A DNA stretch of 61,156 bases from Nostocaceae cyanobacterium. GTDB taxonomy: Bacteria; Cyanobacteriota; Cyanobacteriia; Cyanobacteriales; Nostocaceae. The translations under genes and the position numbers were made by a program. The stretch is taken from assembly GCA_030065825.1 (NCBI GenBank), contig JASJCY010000018.1, positions 1 through 61,156 of the forward strand, written 5' to 3'. This document shows positions 27,726 to 37,118 of this stretch, piece after piece. Within the stretch, counting starts at the first letter, position 1. Every line of letters starts with the position of its first letter. The notes under the pieces are model-generated. The model made no database searches, was not told where the DNA came from, and saw only the letters and a list, made by a program, of their open reading frames with translations.

Positions 27726-28889
27726 TTAAAAGATATCTGCTGGGTCAGCATAGCGTAATTTACGCACTGCCATAGCCCCAGAAATAAAGCACATTAAAAT
27801 GGTTAAAATCAACATTAGTACTGCCCGTCCCAAATGCATAAACACAGGTAAAAGAGTAGCTTCTCTAGCTCTTTGATATAAAAATAAAGAAAAAGCAATT
27901 CCTGGAACATATCCCAAAACAGCTAAAATAAAAGCTTCCTGGATGATAACTATTAATAAATATTTTTGGGTATAACCTATTGCTTTAAGAGTGGCATATT
28001 CAACTAAATGGTCAGCTACTTCAGTGTAAAGAATTTGATATACAATTACGGTTCCCACAATAAAACCCATAATTGTTCCCAAGGTGAAAATAAAGCCAAT
28101 TGCCGTACTACTTGCCCAAAAGTGTCGTTCAAAATCAATAAATTCTTGTTTAGTAAAAACCCTGACATCTGGGGTTAAATATTGTTTTAATTGTTGTGCT
28201 ACTAATTTTTCATCGTTTCCTGGTTTTAATTTAATCAGTCCAATATCAATTAATCCTTTCTGGCGATTCAAGAACATGCGCAGAAAATTAATATCACTAG
28301 TAATTAAATTGCCATCTGCTCCAAAAGATGCACCCAATGTAAATAATCCACCTACTTTAATTAACTTTCTGCCAACTTCTGCCGTTACAGTTTTACCTTG
28401 TTCAAAATTAGCAGTAATGGGACCATATTCTTGACGAGAAGAACGGTCATATAATACAACATCAGGCAATTTTATTTTATCTAAATTTTCTCGGACACCA
28501 GGTAAATTTAAGATATTATGTTCTGGATTAATACCAATTACAAGAAGATTGCGAGGAATACCCGTGACTGGATTTTTCCAGCTAGCATAATTTAAATATA
28601 TGGGATATACAGATTCTACAGCTGACAAATCTAAAGCTTTATATAATCTTCGCTGAGAAAACTTTTTCATCGACAATAAAGCACTAGATTGAGCATTAAT
28701 TAAAACAATGTCAGCCTGCAAACTATTATGAAAGCGAACATTACTATAATACAAAGAATCTTGAAAACCAAGTTGCATAAACATGAGAATATCAGCAAAA
28801 GCAATTCCTGCCAAAGCCACAGCTAACCGAGTTTTTTCCCGCTTCAGTTGTAGCCAAGCTAGAGGTATTTTTTTACCAAATAGATTCAT
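27726..28889 (-). CDS. devC: DevC-type ABC exporter permease
   Basis: A 387-residue inner-membrane protein of the FtsX/MacB permease fold. It has one N-terminal helix (LAVALAGIAFADILMFMQLGF), a large periplasmic domain (about residues 45-255), then three helices (STAIGFIFTLGTIMGFIVGT; YLLIVIIQEAFILAVLGYVPG; LMLILTILMCFISGAMAV). The ending AVRKLRYADPADIF is characteristic of DevC. It forms the translocation unit with DevA and contacts the DevB adaptor. ATG at 28889 without a clear Shine-Dalgarno sequence. The upstream spacer to devB is filled with repeats, which may affect operon expression. Confidence 0.9.
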   Translation of the reverse strand: MNLFGKKIPLAWLQLKREKTRLAVALAGIAFADILMFMQLGFQDSLYYSNVRFHNSLQADIVLINAQSSALLSMKKFSQRRLYKALDLSAVESVYPIYLNYASWKNPVTGIPRNLLVIGINPEHNILNLPGVRENLDKIKLPDVVLYDRSSRQEYGPITANFEQGKTVTAEVGRKLIKVGGLFTLGASFGADGNLITSDINFLRMFLNRQKGLIDIGLIKLKPGNDEKLVAQQLKQYLTPDVRVFTKQEFIDFERHFWASSTAIGFIFTLGTIMGFIVGTVIVYQILYTEVADHLVEYATLKAIGYTQKYLLIVIIQEAFILAVLGYVPGIAFSLFLYQRAREATLLPVFMHLGRAVLMLILTILMCFISGAMAVRKLRYADPADIF

Positions 28890-28911
28890 TTATTTTTGAT
28901 GAATTATGAAT

Positions 28912-29070
28912 TAGTAGGGGCGCAATGCTTGCGCCCAAAAATTATGAATTATCAATTAGTAGGGGCGCAATGCTTGCGCCCAATAATTATGAGTTACCAA
29001 TTACCAATTACCAATTACCAATTACCAATTACCAATTACCAATTACCAATTACCAATTACCAATTACCCA
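28912..29070. repeat. GGGGCGCAATGCTTGCGCCC repeats and TACCAAT array
   Basis: Two copies of the palindrome GTAGGGGCGCAATGCTTGCG(CCC) at about 28915 and 28961 are followed by about eleven 7-bp TACCAAT/TTACCAA units (about 28990-29068). All lie in the devB-devC spacer. Confidence 0.9.
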
Positions 29071-29074
29071 AAAA

Positions 29075-30547
29075 TTAAATATCAATTTTCACCAACACCT
29101 TGGCATAAGTTAAACCAGCAACGCGATCGCTATCTTGTGGAGGGAGGGAAATTTTCACCTCTACAACTCTGGCATCAACATCGGCTGCAGGATCTGTAAA
29201 CAGCACATCTTTTTTGCCAATTTTTCTGCCAATTTCGGTAACAGTTCCCTTTAATTCCTCACTAAAAGCACCGTTATCGCTGATAATGGTAGCTTGTTGC
29301 CCCAGACGCACCTTACCGATGCTATCTTCAGGAACTTCAGCAATAACTATCATTTCATCTGTGCGTCCAATTTCAGCAATACCATTAGGAGTAATAGTTT
29401 CTCCAGCTTTAGTATGAACTTTTAAAACTTCTCCAGCTACTGGTGCAGTGACATAGCTTAATTTCAGTTGTGCTTCTGCCCCTTTAACAACAGCGATTGC
29501 ATTATTTACCTGTGCTTGTGCCATTTGTACGTTGCTGGGACGAACTTCTTGGAGTCTTTTGAGTCTGGCTTTTTCTTGTTCAATTTGCCTTCCCAAACTA
29601 GCTATAGTACGCTCCCGATTCACTTTCGCTTCTACCAATTGTTCTTTTAAAGTTGCCAGGGTTTTTTCTTGATTTGCCTTAGCTTCAGCAATTTGTTGTT
29701 GTAGGGTAGCAATAATCTGGGAGCGAGTCGCTTGACTTTCTATTACCTGTTGATTAGTAGTTTGTAAACCCAACAGCCTTCTATCCCGTTCTTGGGCAGA
29801 AATCGCACCTTCTTTGTACAACATCTCATAGCGCTGTAGTTCAACTCTAGCATTACGTTGTTCAGCCTGAATTCTAGCCAGAGTAGCCCGAGAAGCATTT
29901 TTTTGTCCCTCCAATTCAGCTTTGAGACGATTAATCATTGCTTGCAGAGCGACACCCTCCCCCCGTAACTGCGCTTCTATACGGGCAATAGTAGCTTTTT
30001 GAGCATCCTTTTCCCCAGCTAACTCCGCTTGCAAACGGGCAATAACAGCACCTTGAGCTTGAATATCTCTGGGTGAGGCAACATTAACATTAGTTAAATT
30101 AGCACGGGCTTCTTGCAGTTTGGCTTTTGACTCTTCCAATGCTGCTTTGTTACTGGCATAATTATCTAAAATGGCAATCACTTCATCTTTGCGAACCCGT
30201 TGCCCCTCCTTAACTATAACTTCCTGTACCCGTGATGATGCTTGCAATCCCGAAGTGGGAGCCGAAAGTTTAATTACTGCTCCTCGTGGTTCCAATCGTC
30301 CCACCGCGTTAACGCTACTAATAATAGGATTAGTGGGTACAGGGGAATTAAATTGCTTAAGTTGCTCCATTCTAGCTATAGTTAGTGCCCCAGCTGCGAT
30401 AGCTACTGGTAATGCAACAGCCACACCCCACCAAAGATTAGGCTTCTCCAGGGGCTGCTCAATAAACCTTGACTTCTCTCTCACCCTTGACATGGTATTT
30501 TGCCCGTTGCTTTGTGTGTTACTGAGGGAAGGAAAAACATGATTCAT
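29075..30547 (-). CDS. devB: DevB-type membrane fusion protein (HlyD family)
   Basis: A ~490-residue periplasmic adaptor linking the DevCA pump to an outer-membrane TolC-like channel. It has an N-terminal membrane anchor (WWGVAVALPVAIAAGALTIA), a first lipoyl half (PTSGLQASSRVQEVIVKEGQ), a very long coiled coil (about residues 110-350, rich in ARIQAEL/ATLKEQL heptads), a second lipoyl half (LSYVTAPVAGEVLKVHTKAG) and a beta-barrel. It is the first gene of the devBCA set. The start is ambiguous: ATG at 30547 is listed, ATG at 30493 would leave 18 residues before the anchor, and the frame extends to a TTG at 30598. No NtcA box could be recognised upstream. Confidence 0.88.
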   Translation of the reverse strand: MNHVFPSLSNTQSNGQNTMSRVREKSRFIEQPLEKPNLWWGVAVALPVAIAAGALTIARMEQLKQFNSPVPTNPIISSVNAVGRLEPRGAVIKLSAPTSGLQASSRVQEVIVKEGQRVRKDEVIAILDNYASNKAALEESKAKLQEARANLTNVNVASPRDIQAQGAVIARLQAELAGEKDAQKATIARIEAQLRGEGVALQAMINRLKAELEGQKNASRATLARIQAEQRNARVELQRYEMLYKEGAISAQERDRRLLGLQTTNQQVIESQATRSQIIATLQQQIAEAKANQEKTLATLKEQLVEAKVNRERTIASLGRQIEQEKARLKRLQEVRPSNVQMAQAQVNNAIAVVKGAEAQLKLSYVTAPVAGEVLKVHTKAGETITPNGIAEIGRTDEMIVIAEVPEDSIGKVRLGQQATIISDNGAFSEELKGTVTEIGRKIGKKDVLFTDPAADVDARVVEVKISLPPQDSDRVAGLTYAKVLVKIDI

Positions 30548-30903
30548 TCGACAAACAACCAGCCAGGGATTGCAAGGCAGTAAAAATTTACTGCCCAAGA
30601 GACATCAAAGCGCTACAATAATCACAGACGCTTTTAAATCAAGCTGGCTATTTTAGTAAATTTGATTAAAACTGAAATGCGATAGAGCTATAAGGGTAGA
30701 GTTTCATAGGTAGAACCTATGACTTCATCCTTGGTGAAAATTTCCCCATTCTGATGAGACATTGCCTGGTTGCTATGATGCTGTGGAGTGTGCAGGCATT
30801 ATGTTACTACCTTCTCTTAAGTCAGCAACAATTATCCTAACCTCTGGATAAATACAGATATTGTTTGTCAAAATATTGCCAAAATTTCAACAGTGGAGGT
30901 TCT

Positions 30904-30987
30904 ATGCATAAAAGTACAATAGAAGATGAAAAACCAGCTGCTGTCGTTGCTGACAAATATATTTTTGAGGAAGCAAACCTTCCTTAA
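30904..30987 (+). CDS. Possible 27-residue small protein
   Basis: ATG at 30904 is preceded by GTGGAGGT at ideal spacing and opens a 27-codon frame (MHKSTIEDEKPAAVVADKYI and seven more residues) ending in TAA at 30985. It is acidic and has no recognised family. It may be a genuine small protein or the surviving 5' end of a lost gene. Confidence 0.25.
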   Translation: MHKSTIEDEKPAAVVADKYIFEEANLP

Positions 30988-31249
30988 GTCAGTCAACAAC
31001 CAAGTAAAAGTTTTTTGTCAAATAAAACATAGACGACATTGCAGTTCCCCAATTTTCTACTCAACCTGTTAACTTTGTACAGTTTTATAAACCTACTCAG
31101 AAATAAGACAACAAATCATCTTTGGAATTACCCTCCAAAGACCTTATTGTTATAATAGTTGCTGTTTTTTTGACTCCATCAAACTCTCGTTAAAAGAATT
31201 CTACATGCACAAGTTAGCAGAAAACGTAACAGAACCTACAGATGGGGAA

Positions 31250-31445
31250 ATGGAAACGTAGGGGCGGGGTTTCCCCGCCCATGGGTTGCCCCGCCCATGG
31301 GTTGCCCCGCCCATGGGTTTCCTCCCCTCTTGGGCGCAAGCATTGCGCCCCTACACACTCTGCGCCTCTTGGGCGCAAGCTTTGCGCCCCTACACACTCC
31401 ACGCCTTCTGGGCGCAAGCATTGCGCCCCTACGGACTCTGCGCCT
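31250..31445. repeat. Cluster of GC-rich palindromes
   Basis: A block of GGGCGGGGTTTCCCCGCCC with three GCCCATGGG units (31259-31320) is followed by three copies of GGGCGCAAGCATTGCGCCCC(TAC)-type palindromes (about 31335-31432). These are the same families as at 28915, 34569 and 36930. No gene is supported in 30988-31464 otherwise. Confidence 0.85.
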
Positions 31446-31464
31446 CATAACTGTTTTGTCGAGG

Positions 31465-32220
31465 TTAACGAAAATTGGATAATTCCGCTGGCAAATCGAA
31501 TAAAACTGTGGTCATATAATTGTCAGCCCAAGCTGTACCAAAGGCTTTTTCCAATACTCGACGGGTTTTATCATTTTTTTGTTGTTTAGTGCAATAGTTG
31601 TGTTGTCCGGCGAGAATTTGCATCTTTTCTTCTGGGGAAACGGGTTGGGATGCGATCGCTTGGGTACAGTGAATTTCTAGAAAATCTTGTACTCGTAACA
31701 AAAATGTGTTTTCTTCTTTGAAAGAAGTGGGACGAATAAATAAGCAAAATTCCGAAAAGATATCTCCCCATTCTGGTAATGCACGTGGTTGAGAAAAATT
31801 GGGTTTAGGAAGTGCAGATAGTGCCCTGGTGTAAAGAGTTGGTAAGTTTCTAGTACCATTGAGGGGAGAAAGATCCACAATTGCAGCACTAATTTGACCT
31901 CTACCGCAGACTAAATCGCAACCAAACATTGGCAGGTCGTATTCTGGATGGGGAAACATCACACAGTGCAAAATATCCAGTCCCTGACCCACTTTTGCCA
32001 GTTCTAGGTGCATTTTCCGAAATTGAGGTGCTTGATAACAACGGTTTTCAATCGTCAGCTTTTCGCCTTCAAGCTTACCTTCAACATATCCCAATTGATC
32101 TGGCAAATTGTAGGGCGATAGTTGGAGGTGCTTATGCCAAGCAGCTTCAATGCAGTCAGCCAGTTGACGAATTAGGGAGTGTTGTTGTTCCCGCAGTGAG
32201 GGGGTAGAAGTACTGGACAT
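31465..32220 (-). CDS. pcyA: PcyA, phycocyanobilin:ferredoxin oxidoreductase
   Basis: A 251-residue ferredoxin-dependent bilin reductase. It makes phycocyanobilin from biliverdin IX-alpha in a four-electron reduction, supplying chromophore for phycobilisomes and phytochromes. The family block [18 protein letters not shown] is intact. By alignment with the Synechocystis enzyme the catalytic residues are E73, H85 (DILHCVMFP) and D102 (MFGCDLV), all present. The ending [16 protein letters not shown] is typical. Length is normal. ATG at 32220. An ABC ATPase gene lies upstream on the same strand, with a palindrome between, so it is probably a separate transcription unit. Confidence 0.95.
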   Translation of the reverse strand: MSSTSTPSLREQQHSLIRQLADCIEAAWHKHLQLSPYNLPDQLGYVEGKLEGEKLTIENRCYQAPQFRKMHLELAKVGQGLDILHCVMFPHPEYDLPMFGCDLVCGRGQISAAIVDLSPLNGTRNLPTLYTRALSALPKPNFSQPRALPEWGDIFSEFCLFIRPTSFKEENTFLLRVQDFLEIHCTQAIASQPVSPEEKMQILAGQHNYCTKQQKNDKTRRVLEKAFGTAWADNYMTTVLFDLPAELSNFR

Positions 32221-32363
32221 AATTTCACTCTCTCAAAATTATCTAGTTGCCAGTCTACAGCCCAGTGTGTTCCCCTTGATAAAGCTTGCAACATATTGAC
32301 ACTTCTTGATCATAAGTTGTGAATTATGAGTTATGAGTTATGAGTCACGAGTGAATAACTCCT

Positions 32364-32392
32364 GTAGGGGCACAGCAGTGCTGTGCCCCTAC
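32364..32392. repeat. GTAGGGGCACAGC palindrome
   Basis: A perfect 29-bp palindrome (GTAGGGGCACAGCA / TGCTGTGCCCCTAC) in the spacer between the ABC ATPase gene and pcyA. It may also work as a transcription barrier, but it belongs to the GTAGGGGC dispersed family. Confidence 0.8.
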
Positions 32393-32403
32393 TAACTATT
32401 ATT

Positions 32404-33078
32404 TCAAGCTGCGGATAGGGATTGTTTAGTTTCCCTTAGGAGTGATTTTGGATCGACAGATTCCAACTCCCCCTGTTTAATAGTCCAGCAGTTGTCTGCG
32501 ATCGCTAGCATATCTCCAGCATCGTGGGTAACTACCAATAGTGTCCAATTTTTTTTCAGTTTTGCTAATAAACTTACCAACTGTTGGCGCATTGACCAAT
32601 CTAAGCCAGCTGTGGGTTCATCCAATAGCAATAAGTTGGGCTGACGAATTAATTGCACTGCTAAAGCCAAACGTCGTTGCTGTCCTCCGCTTAAAGCATG
32701 GGGTGAGTTACTTAGGGATAAATGCTCCAATCCTACTTCAGTTAATGCCTGCTTAACTCGCTCAGTGCCTAATTCTGGATGTCCCAACCGTAATTCTTCT
32801 AAAATTGTACCACCACAAAAATGCCGTTCAGGAAACTGAAACACTAACCCCGCTAATTGTTGCAGTTGCTCGGATATCAGCTTTTGTTCCCGCCAGAATA
32901 CAGCACCTGATGTTGGTTGGGCAAGTCCAGATAAAATTTCTAAGAAGGTACTTTTACCAGAACCACTCGGTCCAATAATCAAACCTAAATGCTGTGGTGC
33001 TAAGTCCAAATTTACTGATTTGAGTATCGCTGTGGGGGTGGCGGTGGGATGATAAGTTAAATTTCTAATATGGAGCAT
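32404..33078 (-). CDS. ABC transporter ATPase, ECF/CbiO-like
   Basis: A 224-residue stand-alone ATPase. Walker A is GPSGSGKST, the Q-loop FQFPERHFCGGTILEEL (the FPE pattern is typical of ECF/CbiO-type ATPases), the signature LSGGQQRRLALAVQL, Walker B LLLLDEPTAGLD and the H-loop VVTHD. Similar single ATPases are conserved across cyanobacteria and in plastids (ABCI11-like). No permease or substrate-binding gene is adjacent, so the substrate is unknown. ATG at 33078. Confidence 0.85.
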   Translation of the reverse strand: MLHIRNLTYHPTATPTAILKSVNLDLAPQHLGLIIGPSGSGKSTFLEILSGLAQPTSGAVFWREQKLISEQLQQLAGLVFQFPERHFCGGTILEELRLGHPELGTERVKQALTEVGLEHLSLSNSPHALSGGQQRRLALAVQLIRQPNLLLLDEPTAGLDWSMRQQLVSLLAKLKKNWTLLVVTHDAGDMLAIADNCWTIKQGELESVDPKSLLRETKQSLSAA

Positions 33079-33623
33079 TTGTTAATATTACCTAAAATAA
33101 ACCAACTTCCTGATTTAGTAAACACAAGCACAACGACAAAAATCCGAAAACATAGTGCCTTACCTAAGGTAACACCCTCTAGCTCAAACTCTCTGTGTTT
33201 AGAGACTACCATCAAAGATAACTTTTTTAGATAGAAAGCTTTTCTTGTTCTGGGAGAAAATATAAATTTAATACTAATTTGAAAAAAGAATGCGACACAT
33301 GATTGGTTGGTAGGCTGGGGAAACCGCAGCCTAAAATTCTATCTGTTGCAATAATTTTTTGATTTGGTATTAGGAACGCAGTACACACAAAGAGTTTTCT
33401 CCCTGATTAGGAGTAAAATATGATGCCAATTCCGTAAGTCTTATTCTATTGTGACAAATCTATACCCTGGTGATGACTATAATCTACATGGGAACCATGA
33501 AAACTTAAAGTAGTCAAAGTTTCTATAAAATTTTGGTTTCAACATACACCGGTGCAGGTCAACTTTTTTGCATTATAAGTAACCCATAAAACAATTCCAA
33601 CCGTAATTATTCTGGGTCAAACT
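33079..33623. promoter_or_regulatory. 545-bp intergenic region, divergent promoters
   Basis: No gene seen. It separates divergent genes and should contain both promoters. A segment ATCTGTTGCAATAATTTTTTGATTTGG (positions about 33341-33367) recurs near 35742, which marks it as another dispersed repeat. Nothing else was recognised. Confidence 0.3.
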
Positions 33624-34562
33624 ATGATTAAACCTTTCTTACTATGGCAGTCAATTGGATCTGCGAAACTGATTCGGTTTGTCAACGTCGCTTTTGCCAC
33701 AACCCTCTTCCTGCAATTATGGGTAAATCCCTCTGTAGCTGATGATCCATTTCGCACCCGTAACCAACGTAAAATTGGTGACGAAACCGAAGCCGCATTT
33801 AAAGCTATTTTCCAAAAAGGTGACTATTCAGGAGCAAAAGACTACTTACAACAGGCAATATCCAAGGAACCTAACGAACCCCTAGCTTATGCTATGAAGG
33901 CATCTTTGGCATACAGTAATGAAAATTGGTCGGCGCTGGACATCTACAGTACCAAAACCCGTGAAACAGCAGAAAAGCTAATTTCTACCGACCCTTTACG
34001 TGGCAATTTATACGCTGCTGTAGGTCATTTTTTAGAGGGAGCATTAACTTTAGTGCGTCAGGGAACAGTTAAAGGTGCGCCCCAAGCTCTAAGTAAACTA
34101 CGACAAGTCTACCAACATTTAGACAAAGCAGAAGCAATTGACAAAAATGATCCAGAACTGAATTTGCTCAAAGGGTATATGGATTTAATGTTAGCGGTAA
34201 ATCTGCCATTTGCTAACCCCGAAGATGCAATTGCAAAATTAGAGAAAAATGCTGCTCCTGATTATCTTGTAAATCGGGGTATTTCCCTAGCTTACCGAGA
34301 TTTGAAAAAATATTCCCAAGCTCTTGATTATGCTAATCGGGCTTTAAAAGTCACCTCTGATAACCCAGAACTATATTATCTTAAGGCACAAATTCTGCGG
34401 GCACAAGCGAACAGACAAAAAAATCAACAACTGATGCAGGATGCGATCGCACTTTTTGACAAAGCACTCGCCAAGAAATCTCAACTCCCAGATAGCATGG
34501 TAAAACAAATAAAACGAGAACGCCGCAAAGCTAACGAAAACCTGATCGCAATGAGGAATTAA
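33624..34562 (+). CDS. Secreted TPR-repeat protein
   Basis: A 312-residue protein with an N-terminal signal peptide (hydrophobic FVNVAFATTLFLQLWV, likely cleavage after SVA) and several tetratricopeptide repeats. Examples are FQKGDYSGAKDYLQQAISKE near residue 65 and DLKKYSQALDYANRALKVTS near 225. It is probably a periplasmic scaffold. It resembles the cyanobacterial Sll0314/Alr1548-type TPR family, but I make that link from memory with moderate confidence. ATG at 33624. The 3' end is followed directly by GC-rich palindromes. Confidence 0.8.
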   Translation: MIKPFLLWQSIGSAKLIRFVNVAFATTLFLQLWVNPSVADDPFRTRNQRKIGDETEAAFKAIFQKGDYSGAKDYLQQAISKEPNEPLAYAMKASLAYSNENWSALDIYSTKTRETAEKLISTDPLRGNLYAAVGHFLEGALTLVRQGTVKGAPQALSKLRQVYQHLDKAEAIDKNDPELNLLKGYMDLMLAVNLPFANPEDAIAKLEKNAAPDYLVNRGISLAYRDLKKYSQALDYANRALKVTSDNPELYYLKAQILRAQANRQKNQQLMQDAIALFDKALAKKSQLPDSMVKQIKRERRKANENLIAMRN

Positions 34563-34568
34563 CATTTA

Positions 34569-34740
34569 ACAGGGCGGGGAAACCCCGCCGGGCGCGGAAA
34601 CCGCGCCCCTACTTTCCATCTCCCCATCTCCCCCTCTCCCCCTCTCCCCCATTTTCCGGGCGGGGAAACCCCGCCGGGCGCGGAAACCGCGCCCCTACTT
34701 CCCATCTCCCCATCTCCCCCTCTCCCCCTCTCCCCATCTT
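34569..34740. repeat. Duplicated palindrome-plus-pyrimidine block
   Basis: Two copies of GGGCGGGGAAACCCCGCCGG followed by GCGCGGAAACCGCGCCCCTA (34570 and 34660), each followed by a CTCCCC/CATCTCC pyrimidine run. The unit is about 92 bp and tandemly duplicated. Confidence 0.85.
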
Positions 34741-34790
34741 CTTCTACAATGGATTTGTTATTTGAGTAATTTTTAAGATATATAAAGGGA

Positions 34791-35243
34791 ATGCAAATAC
34801 ATTTCCGTGAAATTAACCCCTTTGATGTCTGGATTTGGCTGAAGTTCAGCACCGTTCCCTCTGAACGGGAAAAGCAGTTTGTAGAAGAATTGTTTGATTC
34901 CTGGTTTTACCTGGGGAAATTGGGGGCATTTAATGCTGAAAATCTCCAGGTACAGGAAACTGGACTTGATATTAGCTATATGGATTACGATTCCCAAGGT
35001 TATGACAAAAGCCTGTTAGCGCTAATGCATAATATGGGAGAATTTGAATATCAAGGTCAGTGGGCGCGTTGTTGGTTTGATTTGGGAACTTCTGATGCGA
35101 TCGCCCTGGATATCTTAATTAACGCTGTGCAACAGCTTGGTGCTGAGTATGTCACCATTGAAGAGGTCTACATTGGCGGCGAAAATCCAGATTGGCTGAT
35201 CGAACAAAGTGATCATCATCAATCATTTATTTATGATAATTAG
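34791..35243 (+). CDS. DUF3531 family protein
   Basis: A 150-residue cyanobacterial/plastid conserved protein of unknown function. Family signatures are MQIHFREINPFDVWIWL, FVEELFDSWFYLGKLGAFN and the central QWARCWFDLGTSDAIALDIL. It has no membrane helix or signal peptide and is acidic. ATG at 34791. The stop is 8 bp before the Nudix gene start, so the two are almost certainly cotranscribed. Confidence 0.85.
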   Translation: MQIHFREINPFDVWIWLKFSTVPSEREKQFVEELFDSWFYLGKLGAFNAENLQVQETGLDISYMDYDSQGYDKSLLALMHNMGEFEYQGQWARCWFDLGTSDAIALDILINAVQQLGAEYVTIEEVYIGGENPDWLIEQSDHHQSFIYDN

Positions 35244-35251
35244 CGATAACA

Positions 35252-35680
35252 ATGCACAAACCAGGTGAAATTCGCCTTATAACTTTGGGATTAATTCGGG
35301 ATGGCGAACGCACATTCCTCTCCCAAGGTTACGATCCCGTAAAACAAGAGACTTTTTACCGGGCTATGGGTGGCGGTGTAGAATTTGGAGAAACTAGTTT
35401 TGTCGCCCTCCAACGGGAGTTTCAAGAAGAAATCCAAGCGGAATTAACCAATATTAGCTACTTAGATTGCTTAGAAAATATTTACACCTACAATGGTGAA
35501 CCTGGTCATGAAATCATTCAACTATATGAATGCGATTTTGTCGATGCCAAGTTTTACCAATTGGAAAGTTTAATCTTCAATGAAGGTAAACGCCAAAAAA
35601 CGGCATTATGGGTAGAAATTAGTCGCCTCAAATCTGGAGAACTTAGATTAGTTCCAGAGCAATTTTTTGATTATTTGTAA
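35252..35680 (+). CDS. Nudix hydrolase
   Basis: A 142-residue Nudix enzyme that should hydrolyse a nucleoside diphosphate linked to another group. The Nudix box spans GGGVEFGETSFVALQREF and then QEEIQAEL, with the RE..EE metal-binding core present. The usual Gly after EEx is replaced by Gln (EEIQA). This is a mild deviation that does not remove a metal ligand. The substrate cannot be predicted. It is the second gene of a two-gene unit with DUF3531 (8-bp spacing). Confidence 0.88.
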   Translation: MHKPGEIRLITLGLIRDGERTFLSQGYDPVKQETFYRAMGGGVEFGETSFVALQREFQEEIQAELTNISYLDCLENIYTYNGEPGHEIIQLYECDFVDAKFYQLESLIFNEGKRQKTALWVEISRLKSGELRLVPEQFFDYL

Positions 35681-36267
35681 TTACCTGATATTTGCCAAAA
35701 GACCAAGTTGATAGGGGCGCGGTTTCCGCGCCCCTACAATTGGATCTGTTGCAAATATTTTTTGATTTGGTTTTATTCACATTAACTTGCAATTAACCTT
35801 TGCATAACTATATTGGCTTACATTTATGCAAATATGAGATGTTGTTTATTAAATAAAACGAAATGTAAAGCATTGTAACAACAGCAACATTTTATTTAAT
35901 TTCAAATCCTCTAAAGTCAATTAAAATCAGATATAGATACTAAATCCAAGCTATATATGGCAAGGATAGTAGCCCCTGAGTGTAGAGTAACTGACTATAG
36001 ATGATTGTGGAATTTATTAAACAGACACTGACAAGTAAAATACAAGGTTGCTATTAAAAAAGTCAAAAATAAACATATCTAAAATATATTCTTAAGATTT
36101 TTTTTATTATTTGGTAACATAGTAGACATATTTAAATTGTTAAGTCAGTTTAAATGAAAGTATAAAGAGCATGAAATAAAAAAAGTAGTGAAAAGCTCTA
36201 TTTTAGGATTGCTCTGTTGAACCTGCAAATATCAATATTATTTTTGCCAATATTAGTGGTAATTAGA
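35681..36267. repeat. Gene-free region with one GC palindrome
   Basis: TAGGGGCGCGGTTTCCGCGC(CCCTA) at 35712-35736 is a perfect palindrome of the common GGGGCGC family. The rest is AT-rich and probably holds the promoter of the next gene; no specific site is defended. Confidence 0.5.
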
Positions 36268-36627
36268 ATGATGAATAATCAATTAGGTATTGAAACTTCG
36301 GCTGCTGTTGTAATTACTGAAAATCTCAATCTTGGAGAAAGAAATAAAAACCAATTACACCCAGTTAAATTTGATTTATTGTGTCCCCTACGTCAATGGC
36401 TAGATTCTTTAGAAATTCAGAATCGCAAACTTGCTAAATTTATCGCCAAGCTAATTCCAGCACAATGTCCATTTGAACGGGATATTATCATTTTTGGTCG
36501 TAAAGTTGCTCATATTCCCCCCATGTGCAAGTTAAATCCCTTGTATGAGCAATTAGTATTTCTACGTTTTCGCGCTTTGTGCTATTTAGTAGATCAGTGT
36601 GGTGAGGATATTCAATCCTACTGCTAA
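36268..36627 (+). CDS. Mo-dependent nitrogenase C-terminal-family protein
   Basis: About 119 residues matching the small cyanobacterial family named for the Mo-dependent nitrogenase C-terminus. Signatures are LLCPLRQWLDSLEI, KLAKFIAKLIPAQCPFERDI and GRKVAHIPPMCKLNPLYEQLV. Despite the name it is not a nitrogenase subunit; its function is unknown. ATG-ATG at 36268/36271 are possible starts. A longer frame opens with TTG at 36217 and would add a hydrophobic ILFLPILVVI stretch. It is followed 23 bp later by the cupin gene. Confidence 0.8.
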   Translation: MMNNQLGIETSAAVVITENLNLGERNKNQLHPVKFDLLCPLRQWLDSLEIQNRKLAKFIAKLIPAQCPFERDIIIFGRKVAHIPPMCKLNPLYEQLVFLRFRALCYLVDQCGEDIQSYC

Positions 36628-36650
36628 AAACTACTAATAGCAAAGACGGT

Positions 36651-36923
36651 ATGAACATTAAAATTGAGCATCAACCTACTTCTGAACGCCTCAATGAATT
36701 AGGTGTATTTAAATGGGGAATTTGGCAAAAAGAAGCATCCAAATTCCCTTGGACTTACGATTCTCAAGAAACTTGTTACTTCTTAGAAGGTGATGTTATT
36801 GTCACTCCTGATGGTGGACAACCAGTGCAAATGGGTAAAGGTGATTTAGTGACTTTTCCCGCTGGAATGTCTTGTACATGGGAGATTCGGAGTGATGTGA
36901 AAAAGCACTATATTTTTGAATAA
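36651..36923 (+). CDS. Cupin-domain protein (DUF861 type)
   Basis: A 90-residue single cupin barrel, similar to small cupins of the ureidoglycine-aminohydrolase-like group. The motifs WTYDSQETCYFLEGDVIVT and GKGDLVTFPAGMSCTWEI fit, but typical metal-binding histidines are few, so catalytic activity is doubtful. It probably shares a transcript with the nitrogenase-family gene. ATG at 36651. Confidence 0.8.
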   Translation: MNIKIEHQPTSERLNELGVFKWGIWQKEASKFPWTYDSQETCYFLEGDVIVTPDGGQPVQMGKGDLVTFPAGMSCTWEIRSDVKKHYIFE

Positions 36924-37118
36924 TTAGTAGGGGCGCAATGCTTGCGCCCAGCAGTTAGGAGTTAGGAGTTACCAATTTTTAATTTTTAATTTTTAATTTT
37001 TAATTTTTTTAGAAGTTAGCAATTTTTAATTTTTAATTGTTTTAGTATGTCATAAACATTTATAAAATAATATAAAGTGAAAAATGCTCAATTACTTGAC
37101 AAGGACGCTGATTTGAAA

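Noticed and set aside
31214-31448. Minus-strand frames between pcyA and devB
   Set aside because: They translate GC-rich palindromic repeats (RRVCRGAMLAP-type) and have no protein character.
37077-37118. GTG start for the creatininase-family gene
   Set aside because: The 14 extra residues are not family-like and the similarity begins at the ATG at 37119; kept only as an alternative.
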